64,000 nt of DNA. Origin: CAZCGA01 sp964498075. GTDB taxonomy: Bacteria; Desulfobacterota; Binatia; HRBIN30. Of the stretch, positions 57,171 through 64,000 are shown in pieces. Location: contig CAZCGA010000014.1 in the NCBI GenBank assembly GCA_964498075.1, positions 12,000 to 75,999 of the forward strand. Direction: 5' to 3'. The notes beneath the pieces are model-generated. The model was not told the DNA's origin and made no database searches. It was given only the letters and a program-made list of their open reading frames with translations. Position 1 is the stretch's first letter, and each line of letters starts with the position of its first letter. Position numbers and translations under genes: made by a program.

Positions 57171-58518
57171 GGCAGACCTTACCGTTGATGGCGCGCAGCG
57201 CTTGCGCGAACTGGTCCGGCCGGTAATCGAAGCGATCGACCGCCTTCAGCAGGCTGCGCAGGTCGGCTTCCATACCACCGCACTTGCCGCAGGCCGGCTC
57301 GCAGAGCGATTGGATCGCCAGGATCACCTGCTCCGGGGCACCGGTCGTGTACCACCATGGGGCCGCGATGCCGTCGATGCGGATCACGTTGGACGAAGCG
57401 GGCCGCCCGTAGCTGAAGCGCTGGATGGCCTTGAACTTGTCGCCGCTGGCTGTCAGGCGATCGAGGATCTTGCGTGCCGCGTCGCGGTCGACCTTGCGCT
57501 GCAGCACGCGTTCTTCGGCGGAGGCGGCCCACTGCGCCAGCGCCGCTGCTCTTTGCTTCGCCTGCTCGGGGCTGCTGGCGACTCCGCCGGTCACGCCACC
57601 CCACAGCCCGGAGAGTGCGCCGCTCTGGTCGGGCAGCACGACGGCGGTGAGCGCGTCCACCATGTCGTAGTGCCCCAGCGCCTGGCGCACCGCGTCGTCC
57701 ATCAGCTTGTGGTGGCATTGGTAGCAGTTCTTGTCGTTGAAGTGCGAGAACTTGCCGATCGACTGGTAGTTGTTGTCGCCGGCGCGGCGCTCGATCATTT
57801 CCATCGACTTGCGCAGCCCGACCAACTGCCCCATGCTCCACAGCGTCGGATCGGGGTTCGGGCCCCCGGCGGCGACCTTGTCGGCGTCGTCCCAGTGTTT
57901 CATGATCTGGGCGTAGGCCACCATCTCGAACTGCAGCGGCGGATGTCCGCCGGCGACGATCTCGTGATCGATCTCGACGTGACAGGACGCGCACTTCTCG
58001 GCGCGCTTGCGGAAGTTGCCGTTGTCGTAGAAGCCCTTGTCTGCGTACTGGGCCTTCTTGTCCTTCCAGTCCTTCTCGACGTGCGGTTTGAGCCACTGCT
58101 CAGCCGGACCGTGGCAGTGCTCGCAGCTGACGCCGTCGCTGCGCTTGTATTGCGAGCCCGGCGCGGCGGTCGCCGCCGGCGCGTGGCAGATGAGGCACTT
58201 GTCGCTAGTGGTGGCGTCGATGCCCATGTAGGTCGCGATCGTCTTGCCCTCGGCCGTCTGCAGCGTCGCGTACGCCCGGGAGTGATGGTCGATGTTGCGG
58301 TTGAGCCACTGGCTGCGTGCCGACTTCCACGGCTTCCAGGTCTTCTTCTGCGCTTCGTTGGCCGGCAACCCCGCACCGTGACAGGTCGGGTTGCCGCAGC
58401 GGCCATCCCCTACGAACCGCTCTTCCTCCCCGAAGACCCGCGTCGACGAGCCGCTACTGCACAACACCACCGCACTCACTACAAGTGTCCATCGCAGCCG
58501 CATCACTGGTCTTCGCAT
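57166..58518 (-). CDS. Cytochrome c554-like five-heme periplasmic cytochrome
   Basis: A 450-residue protein starting at the ATG at 58518, which has GGAGGAG 9 bases upstream. A signal peptide (TLVVSAVVLCSSGSSTRVFG) is followed by heme sites C-x4-CH (CGNPTCH), CLICH, CEHCH, CASCH and CYQCH, and axial-type histidines such as IDHHSRAYATL and GGHPPLQF. The layout fits the cytochrome c554 family, with the unusual C-x4-CH first site known from some cytochromes c3. The C-terminus has CEPACGKCGG, possibly another metal site. Divergent from the FHA/4Fe-4S gene, it is probably an electron carrier or small-molecule oxidoreductase of this cluster. Confidence 0.85.
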   Translation of the reverse strand: MRRPVMRLRWTLVVSAVVLCSSGSSTRVFGEEERFVGDGRCGNPTCHGAGLPANEAQKKTWKPWKSARSQWLNRNIDHHSRAYATLQTAEGKTIATYMGIDATTSDKCLICHAPAATAAPGSQYKRSDGVSCEHCHGPAEQWLKPHVEKDWKDKKAQYADKGFYDNGNFRKRAEKCASCHVEIDHEIVAGGHPPLQFEMVAYAQIMKHWDDADKVAAGGPNPDPTLWSMGQLVGLRKSMEMIERRAGDNNYQSIGKFSHFNDKNCYQCHHKLMDDAVRQALGHYDMVDALTAVVLPDQSGALSGLWGGVTGGVASSPEQAKQRAAALAQWAASAEERVLQRKVDRDAARKILDRLTASGDKFKAIQRFSYGRPASSNVIRIDGIAAPWWYTTGAPEQVILAIQSLCEPACGKCGGMEADLRSLLKAVDRFDYRPDQFAQALRAINGKVCR

Positions 58519-58683
58519 GATGGCCATCTCCTCCAAGAGCTATCGTTGGTCGCGGCGGATACTACTCTCCTCGCCGTCGTCTTCAAAGTAGGACTGCATT
58601 TTGATCTTGCGTCCGCCACCGTGTCTTTGATAGAGCGGGTGCCGCTCATTTGATCCGTCGATGCAAGTGGAGGGTGTGTCCTG

Positions 58684-60594
58684 ATGTCGCAACCCGCAAC
58701 GCAGTGCGGCGCAAGCCAGGCGGATGGTCTGGTCGGCCAGTGGCTCTCGGTTGACGAGCTCTCCGAGATCGACTTCTTCAAGAGCAGCAAGCGCGCCTTC
58801 AAGGTCAAGCTCAACACCAATCTCGCTCCTACGCCCGGGCAAAAGGAACCCGGGATCAAAGCTGTGGTGCGCCGCGAGTACCAGAAGGGGGACATCATCT
58901 GCAAGGCTGGCGAGTATGGCTCGACCGCCTTCTTGATCCTCGAAGGCAGCGCGGCGGCGTTCTTGCCCGAGACCTTCACCCCGGCAGCGGTCCGCGGCCG
59001 CAAGCCGTCGTCGGTCGCCTGGTTGAAGCAACTCTTCAGCCGCCGCAGCCACTCCGAGCGCGCCGCCGCGCCGGAGGACGCCGACGTCGGGGAGGTCAGC
59101 CGCTTCGCCAGCCTCAGCGTGGAGAACGCGCCACCGGCGCGCAGCTTGCGTCCGGGCGACTTCTTCGGCATCGACACCTGCATCAACCTCTACCCGCGCG
59201 AGGTGACCGTGCGCGCCGAAGAACGCTGCGTCGTGCTGGAGATGTTGCGCTCGGTGCTCGACAGCATTCGCGACGCCGGCACTGCGGCGGGAAAAATCGA
59301 TGCGGCGTACAGCGAGAACGCCATCCGTACCCAGCTCACCTTGAGCGATCTCTTCGCCCACCTCAGCCGCGACCAGCTGGAAGGCCTGGTCGGCCGCGCC
59401 GAGCTGCTGACGCCGGAGTCCGATCAGATCCGCAACAACGTGGTCTACAACGAAGCGGATCCGGCCGACGCCATTTACCTGGTACGCGCCGGCACCATCA
59501 AGCTGTCGGAGAAGCGGGCCGGTGGAGAGGCCGTCCTCACGTACCTTGGCCGCGGCTCCGCCTTCGGCCTCGAGAGTGTCCTGCCGAGCCGCACCGCCAC
59601 GGCATTGCGCCTGCAGTGCACCTCACACCCGTCGCTGTTCGCCCCCGTCGAAGTGGGCCCGGCGGGCCTGACGCTCGGCCGCGGCGAGTCGTGCGACGTC
59701 GTGTTGCCGTCGGAAAACAAGGCCGTGGGGCGCAAGCACTGCCGCCTCGAGCTGCGCAACGGCGAGATCTTTCTGACCGACCTCAACAGCGCCAACTTCA
59801 CGGTGCTGAACGGGGAGCGCATCCAGGAATCCCGCGTCACCGCCGGCGACCGCATCACCGTCGTGGAGTACGCCTTCGAGCTGAGCCGGGCGCCGCTGGC
59901 GTCCGCGACCGGCGGCGGGCCGCTGCGCCTGGCGAGTGCCAGCGGCCTCGACAACTTCGAGATCATCCGCATCAAGAGCGACGACATCAGCCAGCTCACG
60001 CAAGCCAACGACCGGTTCTTCAGAGCCGCGCAGGGGATCGGCCGCGCCCTCGAGGCCTCCATCGCGCAGAAGTCACCGGAGGAGCGGGCGCTGCTCACCG
60101 AGCTGGTGGAGCTCAATCTCTACAACTCGCAGAACACCTTGCTCATCGATCTCGACCGCTGCACGCGTTGCGACCAGTGCGTGCGCGCCTGTGCCACGGC
60201 ACACGGCGGCGTGGCGCGCTTCACGCGGGACGGTCCCCGCTTCGGCAAGTACCTGGTGACGATGGCCTGCCGCTCGTGCACCGACCCGAAGTGCCAGGTC
60301 GGCTGCCCGGTCAGCTCGATCCGCCGGCAAGACTCGCTGGAGATCCGTATCGAGGACTGGTGCATCGGCTGTGAGCGCTGCGCCAACCAATGCCCGTTCG
60401 GCAACATCAACATGGTCGAGCTGGCCGCGGCGCCGGCGGCGGCGCCGATCGAGACGCCGTCGCTGAAGCTGCGGGCCACCGTCTGCGATCTGTGCGCCGG
60501 CTACGAGGGTCCCAGCTGTGTCTACGCTTGCCCGCATGACGCCGCCATCCGCGTCAACCCCTCGGCGTTCTTGTCGATTGCGGATCAGGCTTGA
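58684..60594 (+). CDS. cNMP-binding-fold, FHA and four-[4Fe-4S] fusion protein
   Basis: A protein of 636 residues without signal peptide or membrane helix. Two CRP-like cyclic-nucleotide-binding folds (about 58-190 and 205-300) come first. Their phosphate cassettes read FGIDTCINLYPREVTVR and FGLESVLPSRTATALR; the ribose-binding Glu of FGE is not at the usual place, so ligand binding may be altered. An FHA domain follows (about 315-400, LTLGRGESCDVVL, GRKHCRLE). The C-terminal 150 residues hold sixteen cysteines in four clusters (CTRCDQCVRAC, CRSCTDPKCQVGCP, CIGCERCANQCP, CDLCAGYEGPSCVYACP), as in DmsB/NrfC/HybA-type subunits. It likely wires the neighbouring membrane and multiheme proteins under FHA and cyclic-nucleotide control. 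Confidence 0.88.
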   Translation: MSQPATQCGASQADGLVGQWLSVDELSEIDFFKSSKRAFKVKLNTNLAPTPGQKEPGIKAVVRREYQKGDIICKAGEYGSTAFLILEGSAAAFLPETFTPAAVRGRKPSSVAWLKQLFSRRSHSERAAAPEDADVGEVSRFASLSVENAPPARSLRPGDFFGIDTCINLYPREVTVRAEERCVVLEMLRSVLDSIRDAGTAAGKIDAAYSENAIRTQLTLSDLFAHLSRDQLEGLVGRAELLTPESDQIRNNVVYNEADPADAIYLVRAGTIKLSEKRAGGEAVLTYLGRGSAFGLESVLPSRTATALRLQCTSHPSLFAPVEVGPAGLTLGRGESCDVVLPSENKAVGRKHCRLELRNGEIFLTDLNSANFTVLNGERIQESRVTAGDRITVVEYAFELSRAPLASATGGGPLRLASASGLDNFEIIRIKSDDISQLTQANDRFFRAAQGIGRALEASIAQKSPEERALLTELVELNLYNSQNTLLIDLDRCTRCDQCVRACATAHGGVARFTRDGPRFGKYLVTMACRSCTDPKCQVGCPVSSIRRQDSLEIRIEDWCIGCERCANQCPFGNINMVELAAAPAAAPIETPSLKLRATVCDLCAGYEGPSCVYACPHDAAIRVNPSAFLSIADQA

Positions 60595-60654
60595 AGGCGA
60601 GCACGCAAGCGGCAAACGATCGCGCGGGGTTCCGGACAGCTTGGGGCAGGCGAG

Positions 60655-61563
60655 ATGGTAATCAACTCCGACCACAAGTCGTGGATCACCGGCTCGGCCG
60701 TGGCCACCGTGGTGGCTGCGGCTGGCTACGCGTACTACGCGTCCGCAACCCCGTATGGGCCGTCGGGGGGCAGCTGGCCGGGGCTCTTCTTCGGCATCGT
60801 CGGGACCTCCTTCATGGTGATCGCCGGGTTGCTCTCGGCCCGCAAGAAGCTGCTGATCCGCCGCCTGGGCAGCGCCCAGCTGTGGATGAAGATGCACATC
60901 TGGCTCAGCTTGCTGGCGGTGCCGTTCATCCTGTTCCACTCCGGCTTCGGCTGGGGTGGTCCGCTGACCACCGTGCTGATGATCCTCTTCTACGTCGTCA
61001 TCCTCAGCGGCATCTTCGGCTTGGTGCTGCAGCAGTTCGTGCCGGCGATGATGACGGCACGCGTGCCCCTCGAAACCATTCACAGCCAGATCGACTACGT
61101 CGCCGCGGGCCTGGCCGTCGACGCCTACGACACCGTCGTCAGCGTTGCCGGCGCCATCCCCGAAGCCGTCGAAGAGCAGAAGGCGATCGCCGATGAGGAA
61201 GCGCTCCTCAAGATCCGCGCCGGCAACTGGAAGCAGATCCGCCGCCTCGGGCCCCCCGCCGAGCCGGCGCCGGGTTCGACGGCGCTCAAGGCGTTCTACC
61301 TGCAGCACGTTCGAGCCTACCTGCGGCGCGGCATCGCGGCGCCGGGGACGCTGCCCGACTTCCACCAGATTCGTCTCGAAGCGCCCGAGGAATGGCGCCA
61401 GCAAGTGGAGAAGCTGTACCAACTCTGTGAGGAGTCGCGACAGCTGTCGGTGCAGCTGCGGCTGCACGGGCTGTTGCATAACTGGCTGCTGCTGCACGCG
61501 CCGCTGTCGTTCGCCATGTTCGTGCTCGCGGCGTTCCATATCGTCTACGCACTGCAGTACTGA
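60655..61563 (+). CDS. Cytochrome-b-like integral membrane protein
   Basis: A 302-residue protein with about five transmembrane helices: near residues 11-29, 40-62, 78-100, 103-127 and 275-300. Histidines are placed to bind heme b: H in MKMHIWLSLL and FHSGFGW in helix 3, and HGLLHNWLLLHAP and AAFHIVYA at helix 5. A charged region of about 130 residues lies between helices 4 and 5. No named family was recognised. Between a four-cluster [4Fe-4S] protein and a ten-heme cytochrome it would fit as the membrane quinol-oxidising or quinone-reducing subunit. Confidence 0.65.
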   Translation: MVINSDHKSWITGSAVATVVAAAGYAYYASATPYGPSGGSWPGLFFGIVGTSFMVIAGLLSARKKLLIRRLGSAQLWMKMHIWLSLLAVPFILFHSGFGWGGPLTTVLMILFYVVILSGIFGLVLQQFVPAMMTARVPLETIHSQIDYVAAGLAVDAYDTVVSVAGAIPEAVEEQKAIADEEALLKIRAGNWKQIRRLGPPAEPAPGSTALKAFYLQHVRAYLRRGIAAPGTLPDFHQIRLEAPEEWRQQVEKLYQLCEESRQLSVQLRLHGLLHNWLLLHAPLSFAMFVLAAFHIVYALQY

Positions 61564-61577
61564 CGGACGGGGCCACC

Positions 61578-62846
61578 GTGAGAGCGAGCAAGGACCTGGC
61601 GAAACGTCTGCGCTTCGACCTTTTCCCGAAGGGCGATTTCTTCCGCCACCGCTACTTCCTCATCGGGGCGGTCGCGGCAGTTGCCGGGCTGGTGATCTGG
61701 GTGCTGTTCTCCGCTGCCTTCCGCCAGCGCCAGTATCTGCCCGGCCCGGTCTCACAGAACCACGCCACGTTCGGGGACCGTTGCGAGAAGTGTCACACGG
61801 CGTTCAAGGCCGTGCCGAACGTCGCCTGTCTCGAGTGCCACCCCGGACGCCTGCACTCCGAGTTCGAGGACCGCACGCCCGAGTGCCAGGAGTGCCACGT
61901 CGAGCATCGCAACGTCGACGTCTTCCTCTCCGTCAGCAACCGCACCTGCGTGCACTGTCACGGCCAGCTCGTCACCAAGCGCCCGCAACCGATCATTCAG
62001 GCGGCAATCAAAACCTTCTCCGCACACCCGGTGTTCTCGCCGCTGCGTGAGGGCAAGAGCGATCAGGCGGCGCTACGCTTCAACCACAAGCTCCACCTGA
62101 CCTCGGATAAGATTGCCGCCAACGACAAGCTGGTGTGCGCCAGCTGCCACCTCCCGGACGCGGACGGCCGCTTGATCAAGCCCATCGTCTTCGAGCCGCA
62201 CTGCAAGCGCTGCCACGAGCAGAAGCCACCGAACCCGATCGGCGCGATCGAGGCGCCGCACAAGACGCCCGATGTGGTGCGCTTGGATCTCAGCGCTCAG
62301 CTGCTCGTCCTTGCCGTGGCGAATCCCGAGGCCATCTTCAAGGGCCGGGCGAGCACGATCCCAGGCATCGCCGACCGGCCGCCGGTCTCGGCAGCGCAAT
62401 CACTGCAAGCCTATCAGGGCGAGTGGCTCGAGAAGCTGGAGTCAGAGCTCTACAAGCCGTTTGATCGCACGACTCCGCTGCTGGAGCACAACAAGTTTTG
62501 CTTTCTGTGTCACATCGAACAGGGCGAGCGCGCCGCCGGTGAGCTCCCGCAGCTCAAGGAAACGAAGATCCCGAAGCGCTGGCTGGAACGCGGCGGTTTC
62601 GCGCACCGCAAGCACGACATGATGGCGTGCAAGACCTGTCACGCGGACGTCGAGAAGAGCGAGCCCACGAGCGACGTGAACCTGCCGAAGAACGAGCTCT
62701 GCCTGCAGTGCCACATCGACGCACGCCATCAGTCGGCGGGCACCAACTGCATGGAGTGCCACCTCTATCACGACACCAGCAAGAACCCGGAGCTGCGGCC
62801 GAAGAAGCGCAAGGAAGTTTCGCTGGACGTCCTGAAGGGTGGCTGA
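61578..62846 (+). CDS. Ten-heme cytochrome c3-family protein, membrane-anchored
   Basis: A protein of 422 residues starting with GTG. An N-terminal transmembrane helix (about 23-45, YFLIGAVAAVAGLVIWVLF) anchors it with the rest in the periplasm. Ten CxxCH sites are present: CEKCH, CLECH, CQECH, CVHCH, CASCH, CKRCH, CFLCH, CKTCH, CLQCH and CMECH. The pairing of two sites at short spacing followed by H-x-x-H segments (HVEHRNVDVF, HRKHDMM) is typical of the cytochrome c3 superfamily. It follows the membrane protein by 14 bases, suggesting direct electron transfer from that subunit. Confidence 0.88.
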   Translation: MRASKDLAKRLRFDLFPKGDFFRHRYFLIGAVAAVAGLVIWVLFSAAFRQRQYLPGPVSQNHATFGDRCEKCHTAFKAVPNVACLECHPGRLHSEFEDRTPECQECHVEHRNVDVFLSVSNRTCVHCHGQLVTKRPQPIIQAAIKTFSAHPVFSPLREGKSDQAALRFNHKLHLTSDKIAANDKLVCASCHLPDADGRLIKPIVFEPHCKRCHEQKPPNPIGAIEAPHKTPDVVRLDLSAQLLVLAVANPEAIFKGRASTIPGIADRPPVSAAQSLQAYQGEWLEKLESELYKPFDRTTPLLEHNKFCFLCHIEQGERAAGELPQLKETKIPKRWLERGGFAHRKHDMMACKTCHADVEKSEPTSDVNLPKNELCLQCHIDARHQSAGTNCMECHLYHDTSKNPELRPKKRKEVSLDVLKGG

Positions 62847-62883
62847 TGCGCTGCATCGACCAGGCCGCGTGCGGTTGCTGCCC

Positions 62884-62931
62884 GCGACCCACCACGCTGT
62901 TGCGACCCACCACGCTGCGACCCACCACGCT
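62884..62931. repeat. Three copies of GCGACCCACCACGCT
   Basis: Identical 15-base units at 62884-62898, 62902-62916 and 62917-62931, the last two adjacent, between the ten-heme cytochrome and the cyclase gene. Possibly a slippage product; a binding site array for a regulator is also possible. Confidence 0.7.
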
Positions 62932-62967
62932 TGACTCCTAGGGCTGCACCAGCTACCGGCCTCGCCT

Positions 62968-63861
62968 ATGGAAGAGACCACCAGTCGCGACCCAAAATCC
63001 GAGCTGACCATTCTCTTCGCAGACATCAGCGGCAGCTCGCTGATGTACGCCGTCCGCGGCGACACCGTCGCCTTCAACCTGACGACCTCGTGCTTGAACT
63101 TGATGGAGGAAGAGGTGAAGAAGCGCGGCGGCCGGGTCTTCAAGCGCGTCGGCGACGCGGTACTGGCGGTGTTCGACGACGCCGGGGCCGCAGTGCGCGC
63201 CGCCGAAGGAATCCAGCTGGCGCTCGACGATCCGGAGTGCACGCTGCGCCGCGAGGGCGTCCACGTCCGTGCCGGTATCAGCAGCGGGACGGCGGTGTTG
63301 GACGCCGGCGACGTCTACGGCGACGTGGTGAACGTCGCCGCCCGGCTGGTGGCACACGCGGGCGCGGACGAGATCTTCCTCTCCGGCCGCGCCTACGAAG
63401 CACTGCCCGCCGAGCTGCGCACCTCCGTACGGCTCATCGATCAGGTGGTGCTGCGCGGCCGGCCGTCCTGGGTGCTCGTCTACCAGTATCTCTGGACGCA
63501 GGAAGATATGACGGTGCCCATCGGCGTGCGCACCCGCGTCCCGACCGGCGCGCTGGAAGTGACCTACGGCGCGCAGCTGTTCGTCGTCGGTCCGGAGCGC
63601 CCGAAGCTGCGAATCGGACGGGCGCTGGACAACGAGATCGCCATCGATGAGGAATTCGTGTCGCGGTATCACGCCCAGATCACCCTGCGCGGCGACAAGT
63701 TCTTCCTCAATGACTCGAGCACCAACGGCACCTACGTGCGTACCGACGGGGGCGATGCGCTGCGCGTATCCCGCGAGGAGGTGACGCTGAGCGGCGGCGG
63801 CAACATCCTATCGGGCTCGGAGGAGGCGCAGGCGATTCGGTACCGCTTGAGCCCGCGCTGA
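62968..63861 (+). CDS. Class III adenylate/guanylate cyclase fused to an FHA domain
   Basis: A protein of 297 residues with a class III cyclase domain (about 10-190). The metal-binding aspartates are D19 (LFADISGS) and D63 (RVGDAVLAVF); K59 in VFKRVGD is the position that usually selects ATP; the transition-state Asn and Arg are in VVNVAARL. The C-terminal FHA domain (about 212-280) has LRIGRALDNEI, SRYHAQI and the pocket STNGTYV. It would make cyclic AMP or GMP and so can feed the cyclic-nucleotide-binding folds of the 58684 protein. The FHA domain lets kinase activity control where or when it works. Confidence 0.88.
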   Translation: MEETTSRDPKSELTILFADISGSSLMYAVRGDTVAFNLTTSCLNLMEEEVKKRGGRVFKRVGDAVLAVFDDAGAAVRAAEGIQLALDDPECTLRREGVHVRAGISSGTAVLDAGDVYGDVVNVAARLVAHAGADEIFLSGRAYEALPAELRTSVRLIDQVVLRGRPSWVLVYQYLWTQEDMTVPIGVRTRVPTGALEVTYGAQLFVVGPERPKLRIGRALDNEIAIDEEFVSRYHAQITLRGDKFFLNDSSTNGTYVRTDGGDALRVSREEVTLSGGGNILSGSEEAQAIRYRLSPR

Positions 63862-63880
63862 GACGCACGCGCCTCTCGCT

Positions 63881-63914
63881 CAGGAGACGCATTTGCGCGC
63901 AAAGTCGCCTCCTG
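63881..63914. promoter_or_regulatory. 34-base near-perfect palindrome downstream of the cyclase gene
   Basis: The sequence CAGGAGACGCATTTGCGCGC followed by its imperfect mirror ending in CGCCTCCTG folds symmetrically about TTGCGCGCAA with only a few mismatches. No T-tract follows it. It could be a strong hairpin ending the cyclase transcript, or an operator for the next gene beyond the window. The rest of 63862-64000 shows no coding sequence. Confidence 0.55.
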
Positions 63915-64000
63915 CCTGCCCTGCACGGTCGAACTCACCCCCTGACCCCCTCTCTTGGAAAGAGACTGTTGATAAATGGCCAACCGAGCGGGGATGAGAC

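Noticed and set aside
62884..62931. Start of a CRISPR array
   Set aside because: Only three 15-base units, two without any spacer, and no cas genes in the window.

Overview
The window is high-G+C DNA from an uncultured, probably soil or sediment, Gram-negative bacterium. Lipoproteins, outer-membrane beta-barrels and many c-type cytochromes show an outer membrane. Repeated secreted proteins with dockerin-like modules (a GDCDGDG motif followed by a short helix ending in L), Thr/Pro-rich linkers, and a pentose-phosphate operon with opcA and a fused tal-pgi suggest a deltaproteobacterium-like or Candidatus Binatota-like lineage. That placement is inference from gene content; there is no rRNA or tRNA in the window. 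A 47-base N gap at 8962-9008 marks a draft assembly.

Left third (1-21591): housekeeping and accessory genes. These are the end of a dockerin-like secreted protein, a cysteine synthase, a four-gene set (MaoC hydratase, Gfo/Idh oxidoreductase, ferritin-like di-iron protein, double GFA-domain protein), an ECF sigma factor with a small membrane partner flanked by two zinc-ribbon/PspC proteins, a run of small lipoproteins, a secreted matrixin-type metalloprotease, a GH63/MGH1-like glucosidase and a class III fructose-1,6-bisphosphatase. Directly after fbp lies a scrap-yard island: a DUF4160/DUF2442 pair, a frameshifted unknown gene, two HNH-like fragments, a degenerate second copy of the fbp 3' end, and further on a VapBC pair beside an orphan VapB with a truncated PIN partner.

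Middle (21701-33552, minus strand): one long pentose-phosphate operon in the order tal-pgi, tkt, rpiA, gnd, zwf, opcA, pgl, rpe, glk, with several 4-base stop/start overlaps. With fbp nearby it supplies a full oxidative pentose-phosphate cycle yielding NADPH.

Right half (33926-63861): the most unusual part, a roughly 30-kb redox and signalling neighbourhood. It holds a reductase-FHA-FHA-[2Fe-2S] ferredoxin fusion, a GlcG/HbpS-like lipoprotein, a tail-anchored FHA protein with five D-x-T-R repeats, an outer-membrane beta-barrel, a ten-heme cytochrome with an LVIVD-type propeller, a PP2C phosphatase, a giant transmembrane Ser/Thr kinase, a second outer-membrane protein, a five-heme c554-like cytochrome, a cNMP-fold/FHA/four-[4Fe-4S] protein, a cytochrome-b-like membrane protein, a second ten-heme cytochrome, and an adenylate cyclase-FHA fusion. 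Five FHA domains, one kinase, one phosphatase and one cyclase sit among proteins that would bind 25 c-type hemes and many Fe-S clusters. My working hypothesis is an electron-transfer route between NAD(P)H or quinol and the cell surface controlled by threonine phosphorylation and cyclic nucleotides. The domains are read from sequence; the pathway is inference. Secreted dockerin-like proteins, one now a frameshifted remnant, are interspersed.
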